NCBI GenBank assembly: GCA_012838955.1
Contig: DUOH01000032.1
Span: 1-64,000, forward strand
Length of the DNA: 64,000 bases
Direction: 5' to 3'
Source of the DNA: Bacillota bacterium
Lineage (GTDB): Bacteria > Bacillota > UBA4882 > UBA10575
The position numbers were made by a program, and so were the translations under genes. Numbering within the stretch: the first letter of the stretch is position 1; each line of letters opens with the position of its first letter. The notes beneath the pieces are model-generated. The model was given only the letters and a program-made list of their open reading frames with translations. It was not told where the DNA came from and did not search any database. This document shows positions 27,753 to 36,919 of this stretch, piece by piece.

Positions 27753-28145
27753 GTGGGACGGAGACCGCAAGGGAGGGCGCAATACCACCCGGTAAATTTT
27801 TTTGAGCAGACACCGGACAGGCCGAACCCGCAGGTTGGAATAAAAAAACGATACCATCTGCGTATCTTCGGTTATAGAATCAGCCTATTGTCTCTGGTAT
27901 TACTCATCATTTTCTGCTCCGTCCTCTATCATATCATAGTTGGGCTTCATGGTTTGGTCATGAACTACCTCAAACTGGCAGAGAGTGAAAGGGCTATCGA
28001 AGAAAGAACCAGAATGAAACAGGCGTTGGAGATGGAGAAGGAACTTTGGAAGACCGATGAGTATCTGGAGGGAGAAGCCAGAAAGCTGGGCTTGATTAAG
28101 CCGGGCGAGCTTTTTTCTTCCGAAACCGAAGCTAATGAGGAGTAG
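27753..28145 (+). CDS. divIC: DivIC/FtsB-like septum formation initiator
   Basis: A 130-residue bitopic protein. A basic cytoplasmic N-terminus is followed by one membrane helix (about 43-65) and then a coiled-coil stretch (about 72-105, LKLAESERAIEERTRMKQAL). EGEARKLGLIKPGE is the conserved FtsB/DivIC-type end of the coil. It is expected to join FtsL and DivIB at the septum. The GTG start follows GGGGAGG. In Bacillus yabQ-divIC-yabR are neighbours, as nearly here. Confidence 0.88.
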   Translation: MGRRPQGRAQYHPVNFFEQTPDRPNPQVGIKKRYHLRIFGYRISLLSLVLLIIFCSVLYHIIVGLHGLVMNYLKLAESERAIEERTRMKQALEMEKELWKTDEYLEGEARKLGLIKPGELFSSETEANEE

Positions 28146-28185
28146 CTTCACTTCTGTTTTACCCAAGTATTAAGGAGGAACCGGT

Positions 28186-30381
28186 TTGGATATAATCAAG
28201 GAATTGGCGACAGAATTGGGATTGTCGGAGGCACAAGTAAGCAGAACTGTAGAATTATTGGAGCAAGGTAACACCTTGCCTTTTATTGCAAGGTACAGGA
28301 AGGAAGTAACCGGAGGTCTTGATGACGAACAACTTAAAATCCTGGAGGAACGCTTAAATTATCTACGTAATCTCCAGGCTAGAAAAGAAGAGGTTCTCCG
28401 CCTCATTGATGAACAGGGAAAGCTCACAGAAGATTTGGCAAACCAGATTAAGGAAGCCACTAAACTGCAAGAGGTCGAAGAATACTACCGGCCTTTCCGG
28501 CCAAAGCGGCGGACGCGGGCTACTATTGCCAGAGAAAAAGGGTTGGCGCCGTTGGCGGCTTTAATCAAAGAGGAAAGCATGACCGAGGGTAGCCTGGAGC
28601 AGATTGTCGGGGAGTATTTACGCCCCGATGTACAGGTAAATACAGTAGAACAGGCTTTAGCTGGCGCCATGGATATAGTGGCTGAAGAAATCTCCGATGA
28701 TCACAATCTACGACGGATTGTACGGGAGTTCATTTGGGAGGAGGCGCTAATCTGCTCCGAACTTAAGGAGAAGTCTTCTGCGGATGCGGTGGCGGACGCC
28801 ACAGAGGCAGCCAAAGAGGGTGCTGTTTACCGGCAATATCACCACTATACGGAGGCGGTAAAGAAGATTCCTCCCCATAGAATTCTCGCCATAAATCGTG
28901 GAGAAAAAGAAGGCTATCTCAAAGTAGAATTACAGCTGGATAAAACAGCGCTCGTTTCCAGACTGGAAAGACTGGTAGTAAAAAATACGGCTTCTATTTT
29001 TACGGAGTATCTGCATAAAGCGGTGGAAGATAGTTTTTCCCGTCTGATCTGGCCAAGTATAGAGCGGGAAATCAGGGCAAATCTGACCGAAAAAGCGGAA
29101 GAACAGGCTATTAAGGTGTTTGCCATGAATCTGCGACAACTTTTACTACAACCGCCCGTTCGGGGGAGAAGGGTTATGGGTATTGACCCCGGATTTCGGA
29201 CAGGATGTAAGGTGGCGGTAGTAGACGAGATTGGTAGAGTAATGGCCACGGAGACTATCTACCCACACCCTCCGATCAATAAAACCGCTGAAGCCAGGCA
29301 GACGGTGGCTGGTTTGATTAGTGATTATCAAGTGGAGTTGGTAGCGATTGGGAACGGAACCGCCAGCCGGGAAACGGAGGAGTTCATCGCAGATTTATTG
29401 GCACAGTGCGGCCGGGAGGTATATTACTGTTTAGTGAGTGAAGCCGGAGCCTCTGTTTACTCCGCTTCCAAACTGGCTCGGGAGGAACTTCCCGATTTAG
29501 ATGTGTCCATGCGTGGGACTATTTCCATCGCCCGTCGGCTGCAGGATCCCTTGGCCGAACTGGTTAAGATCGAACCCAAATCGATTGGTGTAGGTCAATA
29601 CCAGCATGATGTCAACCAAAAGGAATTAGGCGATACCTTGCAGTGGGTAGTGGAATCCTGTGTCAATTTTGTGGGAGTAGACTTGAATACAGCCTCCCCG
29701 GCTCTTCTCCAAAATGTGGCCGGCATTGGACCATCCTTAGCCAAGGCGATTGTGGAGTATAGAGAAGCCAACGGGGCCTTTAAGAAGAGGGAAGAATTAT
29801 TAAAAGTGAAGAGGCTGGGAAAGAAAGCTTTTGTCCAAGCGGCCGGATTTCTGAGACTGCCGGATGGTGAGAATCCTTTGGAGAATACCGGGATTCATCC
29901 TGAATCGTATCAAGCGGCGGAAAAATTATTGACTTCCTCTGGATTCAGCAGGGAGGATCTGAGGGATGGTGCCCGTCTGCGAGCGTTGAGAGAGAGATTA
30001 CAGAAGATAGATCTGGAAGCCACCGCTGAAAGACTAGGCGTAGGAGTTCCCACTTTAAAGGATATTGTTGAAGCCTTGGCTAAACCCGGGCGTGACCCGC
30101 GCGAAGAGATGCCAAAGCCGCTCTTTAGGAAAGACGTGAAGACTTTGGCAGATTTGCGCCCGGGAATGGTGCTGACCGGGGAAGTTAGAAACGTAGTTGA
30201 TTTTGGTGCCTTCGTTGATATTGGTGTGAAAGAAGATGGGCTTGTTCATATCTCGGAATTGAGTGAGAGATACGTTAAACATCCGGTGGAAGTGGTATCC
30301 GTAGGACAGACGGTTAACGTCAGAGTGCTCAAGGTTGATCTGGAGAGTAAACGGATCTCACTTTCCATGAAGGACGTATGA
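28186..30381 (+). CDS. tex: Tex-family RNA-binding transcription accessory protein
   Basis: A 731-residue protein with the full Tex layout: helical N-terminus (PFIARYRKEVTGGLDDEQL), a YqgF/RuvX-like domain with GIDPGFRTGCKVAVVD (about 334-349), helix-hairpin-helix repeats (LNTASPALLQNVAGIGPSLA), and a C-terminal S1 domain (about 658-728, GEVRNVVDFGAFVDIGVKED). Tex binds nucleic acid and affects transcription and ribosome-associated processes. The TTG start follows AAGGAGG. It lies between divIC and the S1 protein. Confidence 0.96.
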   Translation: MDIIKELATELGLSEAQVSRTVELLEQGNTLPFIARYRKEVTGGLDDEQLKILEERLNYLRNLQARKEEVLRLIDEQGKLTEDLANQIKEATKLQEVEEYYRPFRPKRRTRATIAREKGLAPLAALIKEESMTEGSLEQIVGEYLRPDVQVNTVEQALAGAMDIVAEEISDDHNLRRIVREFIWEEALICSELKEKSSADAVADATEAAKEGAVYRQYHHYTEAVKKIPPHRILAINRGEKEGYLKVELQLDKTALVSRLERLVVKNTASIFTEYLHKAVEDSFSRLIWPSIEREIRANLTEKAEEQAIKVFAMNLRQLLLQPPVRGRRVMGIDPGFRTGCKVAVVDEIGRVMATETIYPHPPINKTAEARQTVAGLISDYQVELVAIGNGTASRETEEFIADLLAQCGREVYYCLVSEAGASVYSASKLAREELPDLDVSMRGTISIARRLQDPLAELVKIEPKSIGVGQYQHDVNQKELGDTLQWVVESCVNFVGVDLNTASPALLQNVAGIGPSLAKAIVEYREANGAFKKREELLKVKRLGKKAFVQAAGFLRLPDGENPLENTGIHPESYQAAEKLLTSSGFSREDLRDGARLRALRERLQKIDLEATAERLGVGVPTLKDIVEALAKPGRDPREEMPKPLFRKDVKTLADLRPGMVLTGEVRNVVDFGAFVDIGVKEDGLVHISELSERYVKHPVEVVSVGQTVNVRVLKVDLESKRISLSMKDV

Positions 30382-30416
30382 GTGGGTAGGAATAATTAGT
30401 TTTCGTTTTGTACTGC

Positions 30417-30446
30417 TTGACAACACATTTTTAACTAGGATATAAT
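30417..30446 (+). promoter_or_regulatory. Sigma-A promoter for the S1-domain gene
   Basis: TTGACA (30417-30422), 18-base spacer, TATAAT (30441-30446). The leader is about 90 bases. Confidence 0.8.
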
Positions 30447-30542
30447 ATGATATATTAAGCTTAGTTAAGGAAGTTATATATCCCGTTTGTCTGGGGAACT
30501 TCTTCAGGGCAGCCGAATACAAAGAGGAGGAATAGGCGTAGG

Positions 30543-30917
30543 ATGTCTTTTTCTGTGGGCCAGATTGTGGACGGAAAGGTAACGGGGATAACGAATTTTG
30601 GCGCTTTCATTGAACTCTCCCCTGGGATAACTGGATTGGTCCATATTTCTGAAGTTGCTGATGTTTATGTCAAAGATATCAAAGAGTTTTTGAAGATAAG
30701 CGATGTTGTAAAGGTTAAGATTTTATCTATGCAAGAAGGAAAAATTGGACTTTCGATCCGGCAGGCCCAACCAAAGCCCAAACAAAGCCGTCAATCATTT
30801 GAAGACAAATTATCCAAATTTTTAAAGGATTCTGAAGAGAGACAGTCGGAGCTAAAGAGGAGTTTAGATTCTAAACGGGGCGGTAGAGGCCGAGGGCGGA
30901 TCTCCAATTTTTCATAG
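30543..30917 (+). CDS. S1-domain RNA-binding protein, YabR-like
   Basis: A 124-residue protein with one S1 domain at 4-75 (VGQIVDGKVTGITNFGAFIE and GLVHISEVAD) and a basic, disordered tail ending RGGRGRGRISNFS. Size and position downstream of divIC match Bacillus YabR, whose exact role is unclear. It has its own strong promoter, separate from tex. Confidence 0.88.
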   Translation: MSFSVGQIVDGKVTGITNFGAFIELSPGITGLVHISEVADVYVKDIKEFLKISDVVKVKILSMQEGKIGLSIRQAQPKPKQSRQSFEDKLSKFLKDSEERQSELKRSLDSKRGGRGRGRISNFS

Positions 30918-30922
30918 AAGGA

Positions 30923-30940
30923 AGCGGCCTCTTGGCCGCT
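30923..30940 (+). terminator. Hairpin after the YabR-like gene
   Basis: AGCGGCC (30923-30929) pairs with GGCCGCT (30934-30940); no T-run follows, so it is a weak candidate. Confidence 0.45.
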
Positions 30941-31055
30941 ATTCGGATCCGGTCTGTAACATTATTCACAAAATCAGGCTAAATGGAGCGAACTTTTTTC
31001 AGGAAATCTCTTCGATCCACGGCAAAATCTAGGAATAGTTTTTTAGAAAAATATC

Positions 31056-31084
31056 TTGATTACAATCGTATAATGTATTATAAT
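31056..31084 (+). promoter_or_regulatory. Promoter for tRNA-Met and tRNA-Lys
   Basis: TTGATT (31056-31061), 17-base spacer, TATAAT (31079-31084), 18 bases before tRNA-Met. Confidence 0.7.
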
Positions 31085-31102
31085 ATAATATGCCGTTATT
31101 TT

Positions 31103-31179
31103 GGCGGTGTAGCTCAGGTGGTCAGAGCATACGGTTCATACCCGTAGTGTCACTGGTTCGAATCCAGTCACCGCCACCA
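31103..31179 (+). tRNA. tRNA-Met, elongator type (anticodon CAT)
   Basis: GGCGGTG (31103-31109) pairs with CACCGCC (31169-31175), then A and encoded CCA. The loop is TTCATAC. The first acceptor pair is G:C, unlike the mismatched initiator tRNA. An Ile(k2C-A-T) identity cannot be excluded by eye. Confidence 0.93.
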
Positions 31180-31182
31180 TAT

Positions 31183-31258
<76 letters not shown>

Positions 31259-31271
31259 AATATGAGATTAG

Positions 31272-31334
31272 AGCACATGAAGATGTGCTTTTTGTTTAGA
31301 AAAAACCACCTTAAGTTAACAGGGTGGTTTTTTG
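31272..31334 (+). terminator. Two consecutive terminators after the tRNA pair
   Basis: AGCACAT (31272-31278) with ATGTGCT (31283-31289) then TTTTT; and AAAACCACC (31302-31310) with GGTGGTTTT (31323-31331) then TT. I see no gene, repeat or clear signal in the rest of the gap up to 31702. Confidence 0.85.
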
Positions 31335-31702
31335 TCAATTCATCTAATTGATTACCAAGGGGTAAACTTATCTGAGCCGAAATGGATTTCCCGTCGTGTG
31401 GAAACCGACATCAAATATCTGTTCGTCCTTGGTTGAAGAGTCAGGAATAAAGCCGAGCTGTTGAGGTATGAGGTGAGCTAACAGTAATGGACCGGTTTTG
31501 CAGGAATAAGACCCTAAAAGCTCAGCAGGGGTGAAGGGGCTATGAGAAGAGCAACGTAGTAGCAAGAGTAGAATATACTAGTTTTATTAGGTAAAAATAT
31601 GGTAATATAGAGCAGCGGGGTAGCCGGGATAACACAGGTTTTCAGGATAATTGAGATAAAGCTTAGTAATGTGTGAAGAGAAAAAAATTAGGAGGAGATT
31701 GA

Positions 31703-32203
31703 ATGTTAAACGATACTATTTTTCAGACTGAACCGGAAATGATGAAACAGATGAGTACCGGTGGATTATTTTTGACCACTAAAGCGAAGTCTGTGAATAC
31801 GATGGTCATTGGATGGGGGGGGATAAATTATTACTTCAACATCCCCATCTTTATTGTGCCGGTCAGGACTTCCAGATTTACGCATGAACAAATGGAAAAC
31901 TCCAGCTATTTTACGATCAGCGTTCCCCGTAGTGGGGAACTCCAAAAAGAGCTTGCCTTTTGTGGTAGAAAATCCGGGAGGGATTTTGATAAATTTCAGG
32001 AGTGTAAATTAACAGCACAAGCGGGCCGGGTGGTGGACGTACCGATCATCAAAGAATGCTATCTTCATTATGAATGTGAGATTATCAATAAACAACAGCT
32101 TATGCCTGAATTTTTGAACAGTGAGATTGAACGCCGTTTCTATCAGGGTTCCGATTACCACACTTTATATTTTGGAAAGATCTTGGCTTGTTATACGACC
32201 TGA
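31703..32203 (+). CDS. Flavin reductase-like domain protein
   Basis: A 166-residue protein of the flavin reductase/DIM6-NTAB split-barrel family, which binds FMN. Features include STGGLFLTTKAKSVNTMVIG, the VRTSRFTHEQMENSSYFTIS segment and FCGRKSGRDFDKF, all typical. The substrate or electron partner is not known. A GGAGGAG site precedes the ATG. It stands alone, so its job cannot be read from neighbours. Confidence 0.85.
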   Translation: MLNDTIFQTEPEMMKQMSTGGLFLTTKAKSVNTMVIGWGGINYYFNIPIFIVPVRTSRFTHEQMENSSYFTISVPRSGELQKELAFCGRKSGRDFDKFQECKLTAQAGRVVDVPIIKECYLHYECEIINKQQLMPEFLNSEIERRFYQGSDYHTLYFGKILACYTT

Positions 32204-32251
32204 GGAAAGATAGAATCCCAGAGCCGACAAGCAACTGGAGGCAAGATATAA

Positions 32252-32902
32252 TCAGGTTATAGTATACTCTTCCAAAGTTAGTCTCTTTGCGGCGATGACT
32301 AAAGCGGCTTCTCGCCCAACATACCGTATATGCCACGGTTCATATTGATACCCGGTAGTCTCTTCCTTGCCTTTGGGGTACCGGATAATAAACCCATATT
32401 TATGAGCGTTCTCCCGTAACCACCGGCCTTCTTTGGTCTCTCCAAACTCTTCGATTAGCTGGTAATCGACGGCGGGGGCGGAGACGTCAATGGCCAATCC
32501 GGTTTGGTGCTCGCTCTCACCTGGTCTGGCGCTGACTTTGTTGGCTTCGGTTTCTCCTCTGACTTTGCTATTATGGGTGAAGATCTCCTGCTGTCTTAGG
32601 TATGAACGATAGGCGGATACGCTCGTCAGTTGCAGACCATCATGTTCCGCTTGGGTGAAGAGCATCTCCACTGCGCGCGCTGCTTCTTGGCGCATCTTTC
32701 TTTTCGGCAAGTCTTCAGTAAAAGAAAAAGGGATATTGGGGACTACCAAATCTTGAGGCACATATTCCGCAGATAGAACCAGTTCTTTATTGACCAGAAC
32801 CTCAATAGAATTTGCAGGAACCGCAAGATTTTTCTGTTTTTTTAGGATTAGGCCGGTATAATTGGGAATGATCGGATGGTCAGTATCTACCTGCTTGATC
32901 AT
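32252..32902 (-). CDS. VanY-type D-Ala-D-Ala carboxypeptidase domain protein
   Basis: A 216-residue zinc peptidase of the VanY/M15B family. SAYRSYLRQQEIF, the zinc motif ESEHQTGLAIDV (His132 and Asp139) and EPWHIRYVG (Glu188 and His191) are all present. It would trim the last D-Ala from peptidoglycan stems. Oddly, no signal peptide or membrane helix is visible: the N-terminus reads MIKQVDTDHPIIPNYTG, and an in-frame stop lies just upstream of the start, so a missed upstream start does not explain it. Confidence 0.88.
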   Translation of the reverse strand: MIKQVDTDHPIIPNYTGLILKKQKNLAVPANSIEVLVNKELVLSAEYVPQDLVVPNIPFSFTEDLPKRKMRQEAARAVEMLFTQAEHDGLQLTSVSAYRSYLRQQEIFTHNSKVRGETEANKVSARPGESEHQTGLAIDVSAPAVDYQLIEEFGETKEGRWLRENAHKYGFIIRYPKGKEETTGYQYEPWHIRYVGREAALVIAAKRLTLEEYTIT

Positions 32903-33015
32903 TTTCTTTCTACACCTTTATTTTTCTTTTGATCCATACTTATTTTACCCTCGCCCATTTTGTTCGCTACAAAAAGAGATTTGCGCCGTTTGCTAGAATA
33001 CTTTGAAACTTTTCA

Positions 33016-33043
33016 TTGACGAAAAGCAAAAATCTATTATAAT
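33016..33043 (+). promoter_or_regulatory. Promoter for the small gene at 33159
   Basis: TTGACG (33016-33021), 16-base spacer, TATAAT (33038-33043). The leader of about 110 bases contains a nested hairpin at 33088-33117. Confidence 0.6.
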
Positions 33044-33158
33044 ATATTGCACAGCTGGTTAATATTGTTAATAGAGAAAGTTTTATCCTGCGTAGTGGGC
33101 AGCCCACGAAGGCGGGAAAAAACTGACCTGACAGTAATATGCATTGAGGAGGACGGTT

Positions 33159-33353
33159 ATGGATTTGGAATCGATCTTTGAGGGGCAAGTATTACAGACC
33201 CGTGAAGAGGCGCTGGCTGTGTTGGAAAGAAAAGGGAATATACGGTTGCTTGAGGCCGGGCGGGATGTGCGGATTTATTGGTTTGGCGCTTCCTCCGGAG
33301 AAAAAGTCCGGCTTTGTCTCTATAATGACGGAACCTGTGAGATTTATAGGTAG
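33159..33353 (+). CDS. Uncharacterised 64-residue protein
   Basis: Not recognised. The sequence MDLESIFEGQVLQTREEALA suggests an N-terminal helix, followed by beta-type segments (VRIYWFGAS, VRLCLYNDGTCEIYR). No signal or membrane segment. The ATG at 33159 follows GAGGAGG, and a promoter and structured leader lie upstream, so it is probably real. Confidence 0.65.
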   Translation: MDLESIFEGQVLQTREEALAVLERKGNIRLLEAGRDVRIYWFGASSGEKVRLCLYNDGTCEIYR

Positions 33354-33459
33354 ACAGGCTATTAAGGTTATTTACAAGAAAAGATGATGAGAAAACTAAA
33401 GAAGTCATAAAGCTTTGCCGATAATAGATATGGGGAATCTTACGAAGGAGAGAAAGAAG

Positions 33460-33972
33460 ATGCATCTAAACGGGGTTCACCAGGTCAGGTTGGTTAAGGA
33501 CGATCTCAAAAGCCTTAACAACCGAATGGAGAATAGAAATCTAAGACGAAGAATGAGCGATTCCGCGGTTTTGGAATTGGGTTCCCCTAATCTTCGCGAA
33601 TCCGGTATCTATCATCCACAAAGCATCAAGAATGTTAATCAATTTGGAAGACAGCAAGGAAATGATAGTAAAATTGAGACCCTGCGTTCTATCGTGGAAA
33701 AAATGATATTTAAACAGGCTTTAGCAGATTCAGAGGCGGATGAAGAGTACTGGAACGCCGCTGCTACCTCTCAAAGGGTCATTGAGTTAGCAAAAACGCT
33801 GGCTATTGATGATCCGGAACAGGCCTACCGGATGAAAACAGGGTTTATTAAAGGCTTTCATGATGCGCAGCATTTATATGGCAAAGATCTCCCCCAAGTA
33901 TGTACTGATACCCTCAGATTAACCACCGAGGCTTTTGAGTCCTGGATTATTGAGGCAAAGAATGAAGAGTAA
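33460..33972 (+). CDS. Uncharacterised protein
   Basis: A 170-residue protein I do not recognise. The basic N-terminal third (RRRMSDSAVLELGS) seems disordered; the C-terminal half is helical (YWNAAATSQRVIELAKTLAI, and a closing TLRLTTEAFESWI) and vaguely resembles helical domains of flagellar or DUF5610-type proteins, but that is weak. ATG 33460 follows AAGGAG; in-frame starts at 33415 and 33430 lack a ribosome site. A terminator follows. Confidence 0.65.
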   Translation: MHLNGVHQVRLVKDDLKSLNNRMENRNLRRRMSDSAVLELGSPNLRESGIYHPQSIKNVNQFGRQQGNDSKIETLRSIVEKMIFKQALADSEADEEYWNAAATSQRVIELAKTLAIDDPEQAYRMKTGFIKGFHDAQHLYGKDLPQVCTDTLRLTTEAFESWIIEAKNEE

Positions 33973-34041
33973 GATATGAATTCTTTTCTTGTTTTGCGAT
34001 TGAGACCCCTCGACAAATGTCTAGTTGTGCTCGTTACTAAA

Positions 34042-34070
34042 GGGACCGCCTATACAGACGGTCCCTTATT
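34042..34070 (+). terminator. Terminator between converging genes
   Basis: GGGACCG (34042-34048) pairs with CGGTCCC (34059-34065), followed by TTATT. Confidence 0.75.
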
Positions 34071-34129
34071 ATTGATGAAAGAGACTATGTAAAGAAAGAG
34101 CGTTGTTTCGGACAAAATCAAATCAGGTT

Positions 34130-36916
34130 TTATTTATGAAGAGGAAAATCCAAATCCTCTATTTCCTCTGCAGCTGTAGTAATGGTGATGATGTTTTCTT
34201 TGAAAACCAATTCTTCAGGAAGAGATGAAGTATCCAGCACCACACGATAGGTTCCGGGGGTCAGCAGTAAATAATAGTCTCCTTGTTGGCCGGTAACCGC
34301 AGAGTATCTTCCATCCGCCGTCATCACCTTTACTCTTCGCAAAGGTTGATCCGGTTGATCATAAAGACCGTTTTTGTTTGCGTCAATATACACCCGACCA
34401 GAGATAGAACCGACGATTTCGATACCCAGATCCACCGATTGGGTGGAGCCAGCGGTAACGGTCAGCAGCACGTCTCCGTTAACTGCCCGGTAATTAAGGG
34501 GTAAGGTGAAGATATTTATCCTGATGCGGCGAATCCCCGGGGGGATGCGGTGGAAGATAAACCTTCCCTGCGCATCCGTGGTGGCCAGCGCGATATCATC
34601 CACTGATACCTCGATTCCCGGGACGCCCTTCTCTTCTTCATCCATGACGCCATTGGCGTTTTCATCCAGGAAGACCCGGCCGGAGATGTATCCGTCGCGA
34701 ATACTTCTGCTTTTATCTCCGGGGAGGAGTCCGTGAGGGGTAAAGGCAAAACCACCATCAAGCTCAATGGAGATTTGGTATGATTCGGCGTCTCCCACCG
34801 GAGAGCCGGGTTCATAATAATAATTACCGGCTATTCTAAAATAGGTCTCCGGAAAAATTTCTTTGTAATATGACGTATGCAAGGACCATTTTTCCCAGGT
34901 AAAGGCATTCCTGGCGCGTGCACTGAAACCAACTCCCAGCCCGAGATAGGAAGAGTCTTTATTTTTATGCCAGAAGGTTAGGCTTAAGCCGTTCTCTTGG
35001 CTTTTATCCTCGTTCTCCCTTGCAGATTCGGAGAACAGGTAAATGGAATACCGGTGATCAGCTTCCAGTCCGAGTCCTACTCCCAACCAGTAGTTATCCA
35101 AATGGTAGTATTCTTCCACTCCTGGCTCCGCTTTGGAGGTGGTCTTCTCCTCTTCTTCAGTCCAGCCAAACTCCAGACGTTGGTTAGAAAGACCTCCTGA
35201 GCGCCAGCTCAGTTCGGTCCGTTTATTCACCGTCTTGAGCTCATCAACGGAGAAGCGGTTAGTTTTACCGAAGAGACCTGTGGTATGCCCGGAGAATAAG
35301 GGAAAGGTCATTCCGGTTTCCCGGGTGGACAGTGATTCTTCTGTAGTGTTCTGGTAATTTTCGTCCCGCTGAGCCCCGCGTAAATGGACCAAGTAATTCC
35401 GCTGCGGTTGCCAGTAAGCTCCCAGTTCATATTCGTTAACTCGGCCTTCTTCCGGTGGGGCGAAGACCGGACGGAAAGTCTCTGGTTGATAATAATAAGA
35501 AGCTAAAAGCGTCGTGCCGGGAAGTCCAAGGTTTAGTGAGGCGCGTCCGGCTCTCCCCAAATCAGGCCCAACGAACCAAGCCCTGGTGTCAAAGGTCAGG
35601 TTGGGTAGGAGTTGCCAATTGGAGAATTCGCTGATCTGCAGGATCTTGTCGGAGTTATCTGTTTTTTCGATGGCCGCCAGGTTGAGACCAACAGTGGCGT
35701 CGGTAAAGCCAATCAGCAGTTCGGAGACGGAGCTGAAGAGGTTTTTATAAGTATTATAAAAATTCTTTTCTTGGAATCCCAGAGAGGTTAAAAAGTGAAT
35801 GGAGCCGGGTTTCACATAGTTATCCCGGGGAAGAAGGATCCACTTTTTTTCGTCAATCAATACCTCTCCCGCTTTTATCAGCAGGCGCATTTTATGGCTC
35901 CTCCGGGGAACCAACCATAATTCGAAGATATACTCTCCGTCCTCCACGGTTTTGGTCTGATATAGGAGATCGTCCACCCAGAGCTCTACAGTGCAACCTG
36001 TCGGCGCCTGACCATGAAGTAGAGGCTTCGGCCCCATATATAACGGGCGCCAATCAGGCGTGGCATAGGCAATACCTGTGGAGTGCCAGTTATAGGGATC
36101 GAAGGCGGCATAAGGCAGCTCCACAGTGCCCAACTGCCAATAGCCCAAATCCGTTTCTTTTTTCCAAAGATACTTGTAAAGATCAAAATTATAGTCATGG
36201 GTATCAAAGTCATACTTCATTGCGCCACCGATGCTTAATTGACCACCTCGGATCGTGCCTCCGGTTTCCAAGGACAAAACCGTGGTAAAGTTGGTGTAAT
36301 CCGGAGGGGTGTAAAAGGAGTAGTCCGTATAATTCAAATAAGATAAGCGGTTAACGGGCTGAAAAGGGTCATGCTCAACGGTTGGTTCTTTAGAATCCGC
36401 TTCTTCCGGTTCAAGTAGAGCGGAGTTAGGTAATCCCCGTAACCTAATCTCCAACTGTGAAGGATCCCACAAGGCGGAAGCGCCTGTTAAGATCTGGAAA
36501 CTGTTTAAAGACATAAAGTATTCTTCGCGTACGGGAAACCAGTAGCCTTTAATAGAGACTTTAACTCCTGCCAGGTCCAGGAGGTTTTCCTTTAAGTACA
36601 GGTGGATGTTCTTCTCACGGTGGCGCGCTGTGCTGATTACCCAGCTGTCTTCCTGAGTAGACACTTCATATCCACAGTAAAGAGCGAGGCCGCGGATGGG
36701 TACATATGGTTCTTCCTTGATCAGGACTTCAAGAAGAGCTGAGCAGGAAGGGAAGAGGAAACAGACGATTGAGAAGTCATTCTCCTTTTTTAACTCCGTG
36801 AAGTTGAGGGGAACGAAGGCTCCCCCGGTTTGCCCTATAGTCGTCTGGGAAGACAGAGATAGTGAGCTGATTAACAAGAAGAGTAGTAAAGCGCTTTTTC
36901 CCTTCAATAGGCTCAC
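34130..36916 (-). CDS. Usher-like outer-membrane protein with SdrD-type C-terminus
   Basis: A 928-residue protein with a signal peptide (about 1-28). The N-terminal 165 residues carry two YVPIRGLALYCGYEVS-like beta segments, resembling archaic usher or copper-amine-oxidase-N domains. A long run of alternating beta strands with many Tyr and Trp (about 190-730) fits an outer-membrane barrel. At 301-347, HGQAPTGCTVELWVDDLLYQ and what follows resembles an usher plug (neutral loop, then xVELxVDGxL, then GxYxFE). Two SdrD_B-like modules follow (about 741-830 and 834-925), each with a calcium-type loop: FLDENANGVMDEEEKG and YIDANKNGLYDQPDQP. It starts three bases after the chaperone gene. Assignment to ushers rests on pattern and context, not on a search. 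Confidence 0.7.
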   Translation of the reverse strand: MSLLKGKSALLLFLLISSLSLSSQTTIGQTGGAFVPLNFTELKKENDFSIVCFLFPSCSALLEVLIKEEPYVPIRGLALYCGYEVSTQEDSWVISTARHREKNIHLYLKENLLDLAGVKVSIKGYWFPVREEYFMSLNSFQILTGASALWDPSQLEIRLRGLPNSALLEPEEADSKEPTVEHDPFQPVNRLSYLNYTDYSFYTPPDYTNFTTVLSLETGGTIRGGQLSIGGAMKYDFDTHDYNFDLYKYLWKKETDLGYWQLGTVELPYAAFDPYNWHSTGIAYATPDWRPLYMGPKPLLHGQAPTGCTVELWVDDLLYQTKTVEDGEYIFELWLVPRRSHKMRLLIKAGEVLIDEKKWILLPRDNYVKPGSIHFLTSLGFQEKNFYNTYKNLFSSVSELLIGFTDATVGLNLAAIEKTDNSDKILQISEFSNWQLLPNLTFDTRAWFVGPDLGRAGRASLNLGLPGTTLLASYYYQPETFRPVFAPPEEGRVNEYELGAYWQPQRNYLVHLRGAQRDENYQNTTEESLSTRETGMTFPLFSGHTTGLFGKTNRFSVDELKTVNKRTELSWRSGGLSNQRLEFGWTEEEEKTTSKAEPGVEEYYHLDNYWLGVGLGLEADHRYSIYLFSESARENEDKSQENGLSLTFWHKNKDSSYLGLGVGFSARARNAFTWEKWSLHTSYYKEIFPETYFRIAGNYYYEPGSPVGDAESYQISIELDGGFAFTPHGLLPGDKSRSIRDGYISGRVFLDENANGVMDEEEKGVPGIEVSVDDIALATTDAQGRFIFHRIPPGIRRIRINIFTLPLNYRAVNGDVLLTVTAGSTQSVDLGIEIVGSISGRVYIDANKNGLYDQPDQPLRRVKVMTADGRYSAVTGQQGDYYLLLTPGTYRVVLDTSSLPEELVFKENIITITTAAEEIEDLDFPLHK

Positions 36917-36919
36917 CCC

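Noticed and set aside
31368-31565. A 65-codon minus-strand frame in the gap after tRNA-Lys
   Set aside because: No ribosome site, no familiar motif, and composition unlike the neighbouring genes.
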